Shown in pieces: positions 26,080 to 35,123 of a stretch of 64,000 bases of DNA. The stretch's first letter is position 1, and the number at the start of each line of letters is the position of its first letter. The DNA comes from Sporosarcina obsidiansis (lineage in GTDB: Bacteria > Bacillota > Bacilli > Bacillales_A > Planococcaceae), in NCBI RefSeq assembly GCF_009651005.1, contig NZ_WHVW01000005.1, positions 62,001 through 126,000 on the forward strand. Direction: 5' to 3'. The position numbers and the translations under genes were made by a program. The notes beneath the pieces were generated by a model, which was not told where the DNA came from, made no database searches, and saw nothing but the letters and a program-made list of their open reading frames with translations.

Positions 26080-27510
26080 TCACTTACGCTCTATTTCCTC
26101 ATCCAATTCGGGCTGTTCGATCATTCGTCTCCCAATTGTACGTTTCCAAATAAAGTAACAGATCGTGATAAATAGTAACCATGGGAAACCTAATAGAAGT
26201 GTCGCCTTAAAGTCAGGAGAGAACCACGTCGACAGTACAACAGTAGCTAATAAACCAGCTCCAAATATAGTAAGATATGGGTAACCAATCATTCGAACAG
26301 GTAACTTCCTGCCGTTTGTTTCATTCCACTTTTTCCGGAAAAACAAGTGCGTGATGAAAATCATAAACCACGCAAACATCGCACCAAAGCTTGATAACGA
26401 AATCATCGTAACGAATGCAGTATCGGGTTTTACAACCGTAAAGACTGTAGCAAATACGATCCCAATTACAGACGCAAACAATGCAACAGATGGAACAGAC
26501 TTTTTGTTTAGCTTACCTAAAACTTTTGGTGCGTATCCTCCACGTGATAATGAAAACATCATCCGTGTTGAGATATACAATTGGCTATTCATAGCAGACA
26601 GTGCAGCAATTAATACGACGAAATTCATTATCGCTGCTGCTCCCGGTATATTGACAATTTCCATTACCTTAACGAAAGGACTTTTATCAGCACCCGCCAT
26701 ATTCCAAGGTACAATCATCAACATCAATGACAAAGTAATTAAATAAAATACAATCAAACGGACAACAGCTGAACGCAAAGCAATTGGAACCGCTTTTTCG
26801 GGATCCTTTGCTTCACCTGCACTGACCGCGATCATTTCAATACTCAAATAGCTGAATAACGATATAAAGACAGCAATCCACATTCCATAAAAACCATTCG
26901 GGAAAAATCCACCTTCTGCTGTATAGTTATGAATACCAATGGAAGATGTAGCATCAGCCCCAACAATTACATATGCCGCGAGTATTATAAACCCAGTAAT
27001 CGCCACAACTTTAATTAGGGAAAACCAATATTCTACGATGCCGAACAGCTTAACAGTCGTGGCATTTACGTACATCAAGATCGCTGCAAACAATATAATC
27101 CAAACGATCGCAGGCACTGTCGGGAACCAATATTTCATGTAGACCGCAACAGCTGTGACTTCTGTTCCAATTGCACAGACTAAGCTAAACCAATACGAGT
27201 AACGGACACTGAAACCAGCCCAAGGATTAATATACTTTTCTGCATAAGCTCCAAATGAACCGGTTACAGGGTGAGCCACTGTCATTTCGGAAAGACATCC
27301 CATGAGCAACAAAGCAATTAATGCACCAATGGCATAACTAACAATAACACTTGGCCCTGCTAAACCGATCGCCAAACCACTGCCGAGAAACAAACCCGTT
27401 CCAATGGCTCCACCAATCGCGATCATCGCAAGCTGACCTGTAGTCAGACTGCGATTTAACCCTTTCTCCCTTTCGATAATATCTTGAAAATCCGCTTGTT
27501 TTTTCTCCAT
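26080..27510 (-). CDS. Amino-acid permease (APC superfamily, AAT type)
   Basis: A 476-residue, 12-helix permease. The AAT signature is present: IALAGPSVIVSYAIGALIAL after MIAIGGAIGTGLFLGSG, and then TVAHPVTGSFGAYAEKYI. It lies 21 bp after kynU on the same strand and so forms a two-gene operon with it. Uptake of tryptophan or kynurenine is the natural guess. The family also covers GABA, proline, aromatic and basic amino acids, so the substrate is inferred. Confidence 0.87.
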   Translation of the reverse strand: MEKKQADFQDIIEREKGLNRSLTTGQLAMIAIGGAIGTGLFLGSGLAIGLAGPSVIVSYAIGALIALLLMGCLSEMTVAHPVTGSFGAYAEKYINPWAGFSVRYSYWFSLVCAIGTEVTAVAVYMKYWFPTVPAIVWIILFAAILMYVNATTVKLFGIVEYWFSLIKVVAITGFIILAAYVIVGADATSSIGIHNYTAEGGFFPNGFYGMWIAVFISLFSYLSIEMIAVSAGEAKDPEKAVPIALRSAVVRLIVFYLITLSLMLMIVPWNMAGADKSPFVKVMEIVNIPGAAAIMNFVVLIAALSAMNSQLYISTRMMFSLSRGGYAPKVLGKLNKKSVPSVALFASVIGIVFATVFTVVKPDTAFVTMISLSSFGAMFAWFMIFITHLFFRKKWNETNGRKLPVRMIGYPYLTIFGAGLLATVVLSTWFSPDFKATLLLGFPWLLFITICYFIWKRTIGRRMIEQPELDEEIERK

Positions 27511-27531
27511 TACTTTCCCCCCTCGTATTTT

Positions 27532-28818
27532 TTATGACACTACGTTGCGTTCTTTACCATATTGTTCATAGCGCTTTTCAAGAACGATCGATTTAAGAAT
27601 TTGTACTGTGTCGAAGACTTCTTCATAAGAGGTGTAAAAAGCAATCGGTGCAAGTCGGATAATATTTGGTGGGCGATTATCAGGAATAACCCCCTCGTCA
27701 ACCAATGCTTTACAAATTCGAATGGCTTCGTCATGCTCTAGGCAAATATGTCCTCCACGTCGTTCATCGTCTATTGGATTGCCAACTGAATAACCTAATC
27801 CCTTTAGTTCTTGTTCAATCAATTGCATCATGAAGCGAGTAATATGCAACGATTTCTCCCGTACTTTTTCAATATCCGCTTCAGCAAAGAGCTCCAATGA
27901 AGCAATAATCGGCGCTAAACTCAGGACATGGGACGTTCCCACTTGGAAAGCTCCAGCTGATTCTTCCACATCCAAGGTGTGGCTCATATCAAATTGTTTA
28001 TCTTTTTTAGAACTATACCAACCCGCAAGCCCTGGAGTAATGCCAAAATGCTTTTTATTTACATATAACCCCGCTACAGAGCCTGGTCCGCCATTCAAAT
28101 ATTTATAATTACACCAGACAGCAAAGTCCACATCCCATTCGCTAAACCGATGAGGCACTGCGCCAATAGAGTGGCATGCATCAAAACCAATTTGAATTCC
28201 CCGTTTATGCGCTTCCTTCGTTAAACGTTCGATATCCAATAATTGTCCGCTACGATATAGTACAGTCGGCAAAAAGATTAGAGCGACTTCATCAGTCATC
28301 GCTGCAATGATGTCATCCTCTTCAATCATTCGTCCATCTCGACTCTTCACGCGAATCAACTGTTTATCTGGGTCGTAGCCTTGCAGTTTTATCTGACTTT
28401 GAAGTGCATAAATATCTGAAGGAAATGTTAGTTCATCAGCCAATATCTTTGTTTTTCTTCCACTCGGTTTATAAAAAGTAGAAATTAATTGATGTATATT
28501 ACTAGTCGTTGAACCACAGATCGAAACTTCATTGCTTTCCGCACCAATAAGCGGTGCACACATTTCGCTAAGTTTCTCAGGAAGATAAAACCACGGATAT
28601 TTTCCATTTGTCCAGCCTTGGATCGCTAGTAACTTCCACGATTCCATAAGTTCATCTACTTTGACTTTTGCTCGCTTCGACATCAACCCCAGTGAATTTC
28701 CATCCATATAAATTTTACCTGGTTGTAAAAAGAACTCATCACGATACTGTTGAAATCCATCTTGCGCGTCAAATTCTCTAGCTTTTTCTTTTGTAATCAT
28801 TCCTGTTGTCTTCATCAT
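27532..28818 (-). CDS. kynU: Kynureninase
   Basis: A 428-residue PLP enzyme, fold type I, splitting kynurenine to anthranilate and alanine (and 3-hydroxykynurenine to 3-hydroxyanthranilate). Landmarks: [14 protein letters not shown] near residue 40, the Asp-x-x-His of [13 protein letters not shown] (213-216), the PLP lysine in [11 protein letters not shown] (Lys239), and the C-terminal HICLEHDEA and [15 protein letters not shown] 28818 follows GGAGGCGCATAC. It is first in an operon with the permease. No tryptophan 2,3-dioxygenase is in the window. Confidence 0.95.
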   Translation of the reverse strand: MMKTTGMITKEKAREFDAQDGFQQYRDEFFLQPGKIYMDGNSLGLMSKRAKVKVDELMESWKLLAIQGWTNGKYPWFYLPEKLSEMCAPLIGAESNEVSICGSTTSNIHQLISTFYKPSGRKTKILADELTFPSDIYALQSQIKLQGYDPDKQLIRVKSRDGRMIEEDDIIAAMTDEVALIFLPTVLYRSGQLLDIERLTKEAHKRGIQIGFDACHSIGAVPHRFSEWDVDFAVWCNYKYLNGGPGSVAGLYVNKKHFGITPGLAGWYSSKKDKQFDMSHTLDVEESAGAFQVGTSHVLSLAPIIASLELFAEADIEKVREKSLHITRFMMQLIEQELKGLGYSVGNPIDDERRGGHICLEHDEAIRICKALVDEGVIPDNRPPNIIRLAPIAFYTSYEEVFDTVQILKSIVLEKRYEQYGKERNVVS

Positions 28819-28849
28819 GTATGCGCCTCCAATAATCTGAATTTACTTA

Positions 28850-28878
28850 ATATTAGTAGGTAGTTGACACGGTGTCAA
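28850..28878 (-). promoter_or_regulatory. kynU promoter overlapping a perfect 15-bp palindrome
   Basis: TTGACA (28878-28873), a 17-bp spacer, TAATAT (28855-28850). The -35 lies within the perfect palindrome TTGACACGGTGTCAA (28864-28878), a good operator for the TetR protein encoded divergently. Repressor binding would block the -35 directly. Confidence 0.65.
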
Positions 28879-28893
28879 TAACTTTTTATTCAA

Positions 28894-28910
28894 ATTTCAG
28901 TAGGTGAAAT
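28894..28910. promoter_or_regulatory. Fourth copy of the ATTTCA-N5-TGAAAT palindrome
   Basis: ATTTCA-GTAGG-TGAAAT lies between the divergent kynU and tetR promoters. It is 49.5 bp from the kynU -10 and 47.5 bp from the tetR -10, unlike the 41.5 bp at the other three promoters, so it could serve either gene. Confidence 0.55.
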
Positions 28911-28923
28911 AATTAGTAATTCA

Positions 28924-28952
28924 TTGTCGGTATGAAAACTCTACGTTACAAT
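28924..28952 (+). promoter_or_regulatory. Promoter of the divergent tetR-type gene
   Basis: TTGTCG (28924-28929), a 17-bp spacer, TACAAT (28947-28952), ending 32 bp before the ATG at 28985. Confidence 0.5.
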
Positions 28953-28984
28953 GAATATAACTAAATATGAAAGGAGGTAGTCTG

Positions 28985-29602
28985 ATGCATCGAGAGGATA
29001 TTACAGATGGACGAAATCTAAGATCTATTGCAACAAAAAAGCGGTTGCTTGAGGCATCTAAGGAACTGTTCTATGAGAATGGATTTGAACAAACGACCAT
29101 TACACAAATTATTAAGAGGGCTAAAACAGGATATGGAACAGCCTATGTTCATTTTAAAGGGAAAGATGACATTTTAATTATGCTCATTGAGGACGTAATG
29201 CAAGAGTTTTTGGATATGGCAAACACTCCATTCGCTCCTACTTCCAAACTAGAAGCGAAAATTTTGATTCATAAGCAAGTCTTAATGTTTTTGAATATGG
29301 CACATGAAAATCATCAAATAATGAGTGTCTTCTCTGAAGCAATCGGTCTGTCTTCCGCGGTGAATGCAAAGTGGAACGAAATTCGGGAAACAAACATTCA
29401 TTTTATCACGAGGGATATCACGTACTCTCAATCAAACGGGTTAGCCCGCACAGATTTAGAAGCTAATCTAGTGGCCCGTTTTTGGTTTTTTGCCAATGAA
29501 AACTATCAATGGGAAGTTGTGAATCAAACGAATACAGCTTCTATTGAAGAAATTGCAAATACATTAACAACTATGTATGTAGATGGGTTATATATTGATT
29601 AA
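28985..29602 (+). CDS. TetR-family regulator next to kynU
   Basis: A 205-residue regulator with a TetR helix-turn-helix (KKRLLEASKELFYENGFEQT, then TITQIIKRAKTGYGTAYVHF) and an unrelated C-terminal ligand domain. ATG 28985 follows AAAGGAGGTAGTCTG; an ATG at 28967 is unsupported. It is divergent from kynU, and the palindrome over the kynU -35 is the likely operator. Kynurenine, anthranilate or tryptophan are reasonable effectors but nothing in the sequence proves this. Confidence 0.85.
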   Translation: MHREDITDGRNLRSIATKKRLLEASKELFYENGFEQTTITQIIKRAKTGYGTAYVHFKGKDDILIMLIEDVMQEFLDMANTPFAPTSKLEAKILIHKQVLMFLNMAHENHQIMSVFSEAIGLSSAVNAKWNEIRETNIHFITRDITYSQSNGLARTDLEANLVARFWFFANENYQWEVVNQTNTASIEEIANTLTTMYVDGLYID

Positions 29603-29603
29603 A

Positions 29604-29638
29604 AAAGCGAACCGCCACACTGTAGGCATGTTCGCTTT
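29604..29638. terminator. Hairpin between tetR and the tautomerase gene
   Basis: A 9-bp stem AAAGCGAAC / GTTCGCTTT between convergent genes, with A-rich and T-containing flanks, usable in both directions. Confidence 0.65.
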
Positions 29639-29673
29639 CACTGCATTTGTATTAAAAAAGAAATCCTAACAAA

Positions 29674-29880
29674 CTATTTAACTTCTCGTTCCCGTTTAAT
29701 CTCTTTCATTGTTAAACCACCTGCACCCCAATGTGTTTCCGCAATCTCTGTCACTACAACTCGTACTTGTTCTGGTCTCACTTGAAGATTGGTAACAGCC
29801 GCCTCTGTAATATCTTCAATTAATCCTTTAATCTGTTCATCGCTTCTTCCTTTTAGTACTTGCACTTGAATAATTGGCAT
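29674..29880 (-). CDS. 4-oxalocrotonate tautomerase
   Basis: A 68-residue tautomerase. ATG 29880 places the catalytic proline directly after Met (MPIIQVQVLKGRSDEQIKGL), and GAGGTGCATT is the ribosome site; a longer frame to 29898 would bury that proline and is rejected. 4-OT interconverts 2-hydroxymuconate and 4-oxalocrotonate, which is the deamination product in this pathway. It is transcribed apart from the main operon, though in the same region. Confidence 0.88.
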   Translation of the reverse strand: MPIIQVQVLKGRSDEQIKGLIEDITEAAVTNLQVRPEQVRVVVTEIAETHWGAGGLTMKEIKREREVK

Positions 29881-30054
29881 AATGCACCTCGATTTCATAA
29901 TTTCATATGTAATGCTATACCACCGCTAACTTCATTACAATCAACTTTCACTCATTCTCCTTATCATTTGCCACGCAACTCTGTTAATTATATACTAGCG
30001 TCTACCTATCTGAACTTTCTTTTTTCATAAAGTTTACTAGACTACAAGGAGGAA

Positions 30055-31418
30055 ATGCCAGACACATATGTAATTTTACTCATCGTCCTATTGATTGCAG
30101 TCGTTGCCACATACATCGTTCCGGCTGGTACATTTGAAAGGGAAGTTGTTAACGACGTAGAAAAGGTCATTCCCAATACATACAGTCAAACGGATAAAGA
30201 CCGACAGGTTTTATGGATATCTTCTTAGCATTGCAGGAAGGTATGGTGGAGTCTGGCAGTTTAATATTTCTTGTGTTATTTGCAGGTGGGGCGTTTGAAG
30301 TTATCGAACGTTCAGGTGCGATCCGAGGCGGGATATTGCGTGCCATCAATAAAACGCAAGGAAAAGAATTTTGGTTGATTGCGATTGTTTCTATTTTATT
30401 TTCGTAAGGGGGAGCCATTGGTGCGGTGGCCAATTCAGTTATTCCATTCGTAGCGATAGGATTGATCATTGCTAGGGCAATTCGATTGGATGCGATTGTG
30501 GCAGTCGCTATCACTTTCGGTGCAACATTCGCTGGCTTTAATACCGGATTTCTAAATCCCTATACAGTAGGAATTGCGCAGACCATGGCGGATGTTCCTT
30601 TGTTTACAGGGATGTTACTTCGAGTTATTGCATTTGTCGTTATTGTTGCTGTCACCATTATGTATACGTGGCGTTATGCGAAAAAAGTGCTGGCCGATCC
30701 CTCTAAAAGTCTCGTTGGGGTATTGGAAGAAACAACCGACAAGAATGATACCGACATGCATCCTCCATTTACGAGATGGCATAAAATTATCCTGCTGTTT
30801 GTTGGCTTATGTCTCTCTTTCTTCGTGTTTGCCACGATTCAGTTCCAATGGTCAATTAATCACATGGCAGCCTTTTTTATTATCATTGGAATTGGTTCTG
30901 GTGTTATCGCAGGAATGAATTACAATCAAATTACATTGACGTTCCTGGATGGCTGTAAGAATCTGGTCTACGGAGCTTTGATCATCGGAGTAGCACGTGC
31001 CATTCTGATCGTTATGGAAAACGCACAGATTCTTGATACATTTGTCCATGCACTATCTATTCCTTTAGAAGGGCTATCTCCTGTATTGACAGCGCTCGGC
31101 ATGTTTGTGGCCAATGGATTCTTGAATTTCTTGATTCCTTCAGGTAGTGGACAGGCGATCATCGCCATGCCGATTCTGTCTCCCCTAGCAGATATGATCG
31201 GTATCACGCGACAAGTTGCGGTACAAGCTTTTCAATTTGGGGACGGCTTTACAAATAGTATTTTCCCAACATCGGGTCCGTTGATGGCAAGTCTTGCTGT
31301 GGCAGGCGTATCATGGGTAAAATGGGCGAAATGGATGTGGCCATTACTGCTCATTTGGACGGTTATTGCCGTTATCATGTTATCTTTCGCTGTCATGATT
31401 AATTGGGGTCCGGTATAA
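30055..31418 (+). pseudogene. YfcC/DcuC-type membrane transporter, broken by frameshift and stop
   Basis: The gene starts at ATG 30055 after AAGGAGGAA and reads a transporter N-terminus (VATYIVPAGTFEREV). The frame is lost near 30195-30212, resumes as FMDIFLALQEGMVESGSLIF, meets an in-frame TAA at 30405-30407 within ILFS-stop-GGAIGAVANS, then stays open to 31418. The complete product would be about 450 residues with 11-12 helices, the C4-dicarboxylate-carrier-like family that includes YfcC. Two separate lesions make it non-functional, or recently dead, since the rest is well preserved. A sequencing error could explain one lesion but hardly both. Confidence 0.8.
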
Positions 31419-31750
31419 ATTTAGTCAAAGTCAAAGCCGAGCAAAGATACTCGGCTTTTTCTTTTTTATTGTGTCGGCTTAAATTCTACTTGTCAAATGT
31501 CATCTAGTAAATCGAGCAACTGTTTCGCTTCCATGTCGTATTGTATATTCGCCACTCTCTCACTGACTTTTCATTTCACTTAATCGTCCTAAAGACGAGG
31601 TTCAAATCACCTTGGTTTCATTTCCAGAGTCTTGTATCTTCGTTCAAATGAACCATTTTTCTATCATAAAGGTTTATAAATACTGAATTCGGATATTGTT
31701 AACTAGGACAGAAAACCAATCAAACAAACAACTAGAGGAGGAGATCTTTC
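31419..31750. other. Intergenic region with terminator and a short coding remnant
   Basis: 332 bp without an intact gene. It holds the terminator at 31433 and, on the minus strand near 31552-31493, a short run reading ANIQYDMEAKQLLDLLDDI before a TGA, which looks like the last 20 codons of a lost gene. The remainder shows no signal I can support. Confidence 0.35.
31433..31465 (+). terminator. Intrinsic terminator after the transporter pseudogene
   Basis: A 9-bp stem AAAGCCGAG / CTCGGCTTT with an 8-nt loop, followed by TTCTTTTTT. Confidence 0.85.
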
Positions 31751-32038
31751 ATGGATCTTAACAAACTTAAAAAAAATAACCTTTTAAAAGTCGGAGCAGC
31801 TGCACTATTATCAATCGGTGTCCTTAGTGCGTGTGGAGACGACGATACGGATGTAAACGATAATGATGATGTAAACGTAGACCAACCTGCCGATGTGAAC
31901 CCTAATGATGATACAGATATGAACACGGATACGAATATGGATACAAACACTGAAACCGACTTGGAGCCAGACGCAGACGTTGATTTGGATGCGGATGTAA
32001 AAGATGAAGAAGATGGAGACGACAAAGCTACTAATTAA
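31751..32038 (+). CDS. Asp-rich lipoprotein of low complexity
   Basis: A 95-residue lipoprotein. The signal peptide ends in lipobox LSAC (Cys28); the mature part is almost entirely Asp, Asn, Thr, Val and Glu in a loose repeat of D(V/T)(D/N) units. The start has GAGGAGGAGATCTTTC directly upstream and a strong terminator follows. Such a very acidic tail could bind Ca2+ or other cations at the membrane surface, but this is speculation. I know no named family. Confidence 0.75.
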   Translation: MDLNKLKKNNLLKVGAAALLSIGVLSACGDDDTDVNDNDDVNVDQPADVNPNDDTDMNTDTNMDTNTETDLEPDADVDLDADVKDEEDGDDKATN

Positions 32039-32077
32039 GAATTGATTTCTCAAACACAATTTTAATTAATAAATCAT

Positions 32078-32129
32078 AAAACTCCCCGAAATCATTGGGC
32101 TAATCCCCCTTTTGATTTCGGGGAGTTTT
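32078..32129 (+). terminator. Intrinsic terminator of the Asp-rich lipoprotein gene
   Basis: A perfect 17-bp stem AAAACTCCCCGAAATCA / TGATTTCGGGGAGTTTT followed by TGTTTTTTG. Confidence 0.9.
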
Positions 32130-32309
32130 TGTTTTTTGATATATCATATTACGGACTCCTCCTATTTCTTCACATCTCTACATGACAACTCATTGGAATA
32201 AACAAGCATTATTTAAAAATATGTGTATAGTTTCGAACCAATTATCACAAGATGACAACTAGTCGGTTGGTAAAAATGTGAAGTCTACATATATAAGGAG
32301 GAGAGCAAC

Positions 32310-33155
32310 GTGACAGAACCACAACAACCTGAAACTACTCAACAAGGTATTAGTCGTCGAAACTTCATGAAGAATACTGGATGGTTAGCAGGTGGTCTAG
32401 TCGGGGGTTCATTATTTGGAGGGTTATTGACCAACCAGTTACAGAAACCAGAAACCGGAACCAAGAATGCAACCCACATTATAACGGAAGCCCGGACTTT
32501 CTTTAGCCGTGGTGAAGACTTTGATATCTTATCCGCAGCAACAGAACGAATTTTCCCGAAAGATGATTTAGGTCCAGGCGCTATTGAACTAGGCATTCCT
32601 TATTTTATCGATCGGCAGCTGACGAGTGAGTGGGGAACAAATGCGAAAGAATACATGAATGGTCCTTTCCCTCAGACGGCAGCTGTAGAGAATTATGAAA
32701 ACAAAGATCGTGACCAAAATAAACAAGGTCCGAATGCGGATACACAAGTTCCGGCTCCTACCCCACGATATCAAACCAAGATGACAAGAGCTGAAATTTT
32801 CACAGAAGGTATCCGCGCTCTAGAGCAGACTTCTCAAGAAAAATTCAAGACAAAGTTCAAAGACTTGGAACCTGAAAAACAGGATGAGATACTTCAGCTT
32901 TTTGATGAAGGAAAAGCGAAAATGGCCGGCATCTCTTCCAATACATTCTTTAACCTTTTACTTCAAACTACGATAGAAGGCGCTTATGCAGATCCTGTTT
33001 ATGGCGGAAATCGCAATATGGACGGTTGGCGGATGAAAGAGTATCCTGGCCCTCGCATGAGCTATACAGCCGATATCGATAAAGACGAATTCATTGTAAT
33101 GAAGCCTGAAAGTTTACGTAGTTACCAAGGAAACGAAGACGAGCACGGACACTGA
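32310..33155 (+). CDS. Gluconate 2-dehydrogenase subunit 3 family protein (Tat-exported)
   Basis: A 281-residue small subunit for a membrane-associated GMC dehydrogenase. The N-terminus is a Tat signal (SRRNFMK, then a Gly/Leu-rich hydrophobic stretch). The mature part includes AATERIFPKDDLGPGAIELG and GGNRNMDGWRMKEYPGPRMS, typical of the family. Start is GTG with AAGGAGGAGAGCAAC. It lies 17 bp before the flavoprotein gene. In this family the subunit carries the folded flavoprotein across the membrane and aids electron transfer. Confidence 0.9.
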   Translation: MTEPQQPETTQQGISRRNFMKNTGWLAGGLVGGSLFGGLLTNQLQKPETGTKNATHIITEARTFFSRGEDFDILSAATERIFPKDDLGPGAIELGIPYFIDRQLTSEWGTNAKEYMNGPFPQTAAVENYENKDRDQNKQGPNADTQVPAPTPRYQTKMTRAEIFTEGIRALEQTSQEKFKTKFKDLEPEKQDEILQLFDEGKAKMAGISSNTFFNLLLQTTIEGAYADPVYGGNRNMDGWRMKEYPGPRMSYTADIDKDEFIVMKPESLRSYQGNEDEHGH

Positions 33156-33172
33156 CAATTGGAGGGACACAT

Positions 33173-34915
33173 ATGGCGAAAAAATTAGAAAAAGTAGATG
33201 TTGTAGTTGTCGGTAGTGGTTGGGCTGGCGGTATTGTATCCGCGGAATTGGCGAAAGCTGGACATAAAGTGGTTACATTAGAACGCGGCAAAAAAGTCGA
33301 TCGAGCAGACTATATCGGAGTTAAAGATGAATTGCGCTATACGAATCGCTATGAAATGATGCAGAATTTAGCTCCAGAAACCATTACATCCCGGGTTTCC
33401 ATTGACGATATAGCCCTCCCCGTGCGTACCCGAAAAGAGATGATGGCAGGTACAGACCTTGGAGGCGGAAGTGTTCATTGGGCAGGCGCTACCTATCGAT
33501 GGAGAGCATACGATTTTGAAATCCGTTCCAAGACAATCGAACGTTATGGAAAGAATAAAATTCCCGAAGGCATGACCATTCAAGACTGGGGCATTACGTA
33601 TGATGAAATGGAGCCTTATTATGACCGTTGGGAAAAAACGGCTGGTATTTCCGGTGAGCCCGACCCCCTTGGCGATAAACGTTCAAACGATTATCCAAAC
33701 CCACCGATGAAAGAATCACCCGCTGTGCGACTGTTTAAGGATACAACGAAGAAGATGGGTTACCACCCTTACCAAGTCCCTTCCGGAAACTTATCGCAGG
33801 CGTACACAAATCCCGATGGAGAGTCTTTGAATGCTTGTATGTTCTGTTCATTTTGTACGCAGTATGGTTGTGACTTCTCGGCCAAATCCGATCCATTAGC
33901 CACAGTCATTCCGACCGCTCTCAAGAACAATTGTGAAATCAGAACAAATTCGCTTGTACGCCGTGTGCTTCATAGTGGCGGGAAAGCGACAGGAGTAATG
34001 TATACCGATACCCTCACTGGTGAAGAATTTGAACAGCCGGCTGATGTAGTGGTACTTGCCGCCTTCTCGTTTACAAACAATCGATTGCTGATGCTATCGA
34101 AAATCGGTCAACAATACGATCCGAAAACGCGCAAAGGCACGATCGGACGGAACTTTAATGGACAAATGAATATCACGTTCCAAGGCGCAAGAGGATTTTT
34201 TAAGGATAAGAAATTCAACCTCTATATGGGAGCAGGTGCATTGGGCGGTACGATGAGTGATTTTGCGGGAGATAACTTCGACCATACTGACCTAGATTTC
34301 ATTAATGGCGGCGGAATCGAATTCCGTCAATATGGACACGGAGCAATCGCAACCAATAACGTTCCCGATGATACACCAAGCTGGGGTCCAGAATTCAAGA
34401 AAAACTCTGTTTTTTATACAAACCGTTATTTGAGAGTTTGGTATACCCCAGCCATCATGTCTTGGTGGCATAATTACATGGACTTAGATCCAACGTACAA
34501 AGATGAATTCGGTGACCCTCTATTGCGTATCACTAATAAATATACAGATCAAGATCGAAATATCGCCAAGTTCGGTGTAGAAAAATGTACTGAAATCATG
34601 AAGGAAATGGGAGCAGATATTGTCAATCCCGATTCCTTACCAGATGAATTTGATCATATCTACGATGGCGGTCACTACGCAGGTGGTGTCATTATGGGAG
34701 CCGACCCGGCCACTTCCGCGGTAAACAACTACTTACAGATGTGGGAAATGGAAAACCTATTTGTTGTAGGAGGTTCAGCATTCCCGCAATTTGCAGGACA
34801 TCACCCTACTGCAACGATTGGGGCACTTGGGTATCGCGCAGCTGAAGGCGTGGAAAAGTATTTGAAGAGCGGCGGTCCACTTGTTGTTTCGAAGCAAGCT
34901 AGTTTGAATGCTTGA
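33173..34915 (+). CDS. GMC-family flavoprotein dehydrogenase (gluconate 2-dehydrogenase type)
   Basis: A 580-residue FAD enzyme. The FAD motif is VVVGSGWAGGIVSAELAKAG near the N-terminus, and GTDLGGGSVHWAGATYRWR follows. A Cys-rich segment ACMFCSFCTQYGCDFSAKSD mid-protein resembles iron-sulphur or metal loops of this subfamily. The C-terminal active-site region is GHHPTATIGALGYRAAEG. It is the catalytic subunit with the preceding gene. The third, cytochrome c, subunit of Gram-negative enzymes is absent here, so electrons must go elsewhere. The actual sugar acid or polyol substrate is unknown. Confidence 0.9.
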   Translation: MAKKLEKVDVVVVGSGWAGGIVSAELAKAGHKVVTLERGKKVDRADYIGVKDELRYTNRYEMMQNLAPETITSRVSIDDIALPVRTRKEMMAGTDLGGGSVHWAGATYRWRAYDFEIRSKTIERYGKNKIPEGMTIQDWGITYDEMEPYYDRWEKTAGISGEPDPLGDKRSNDYPNPPMKESPAVRLFKDTTKKMGYHPYQVPSGNLSQAYTNPDGESLNACMFCSFCTQYGCDFSAKSDPLATVIPTALKNNCEIRTNSLVRRVLHSGGKATGVMYTDTLTGEEFEQPADVVVLAAFSFTNNRLLMLSKIGQQYDPKTRKGTIGRNFNGQMNITFQGARGFFKDKKFNLYMGAGALGGTMSDFAGDNFDHTDLDFINGGGIEFRQYGHGAIATNNVPDDTPSWGPEFKKNSVFYTNRYLRVWYTPAIMSWWHNYMDLDPTYKDEFGDPLLRITNKYTDQDRNIAKFGVEKCTEIMKEMGADIVNPDSLPDEFDHIYDGGHYAGGVIMGADPATSAVNNYLQMWEMENLFVVGGSAFPQFAGHHPTATIGALGYRAAEGVEKYLKSGGPLVVSKQASLNA

Positions 34916-34919
34916 GTGT

Positions 34920-34951
34920 AAAGCAGCTGGAGTACTTACTCTAGCTGCTTT
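34920..34951 (+). terminator. Intrinsic terminator after the GMC dehydrogenase
   Basis: A 13-bp stem AAAGCAGCTGGAG / CTCTAGCTGCTTT with one G-T pair and a 6-nt loop, followed by TTTAAT. Confidence 0.85.
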
Positions 34952-35123
34952 TTTAATATGTATTAGTATGTCCATTGTTTGACCTATTATGAGAGTATGA
35001 TATTTCCCTAAATAATTAACGATTCTTCATTGCACAGAAGAATAAGTACAGGCATACTGAGTACATACTATGTGATAGTTGTTTTTCCAATATGCACATT
35101 TAAAATGGGGGCTAACGTACACA

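Noticed and set aside
31732..32059. Ser/Phe/Val-rich ORFs antisense to the Asp-rich lipoprotein
   Set aside because: They are mirror images of the low-complexity coding strand, which has signal peptide, ribosome site and terminator.
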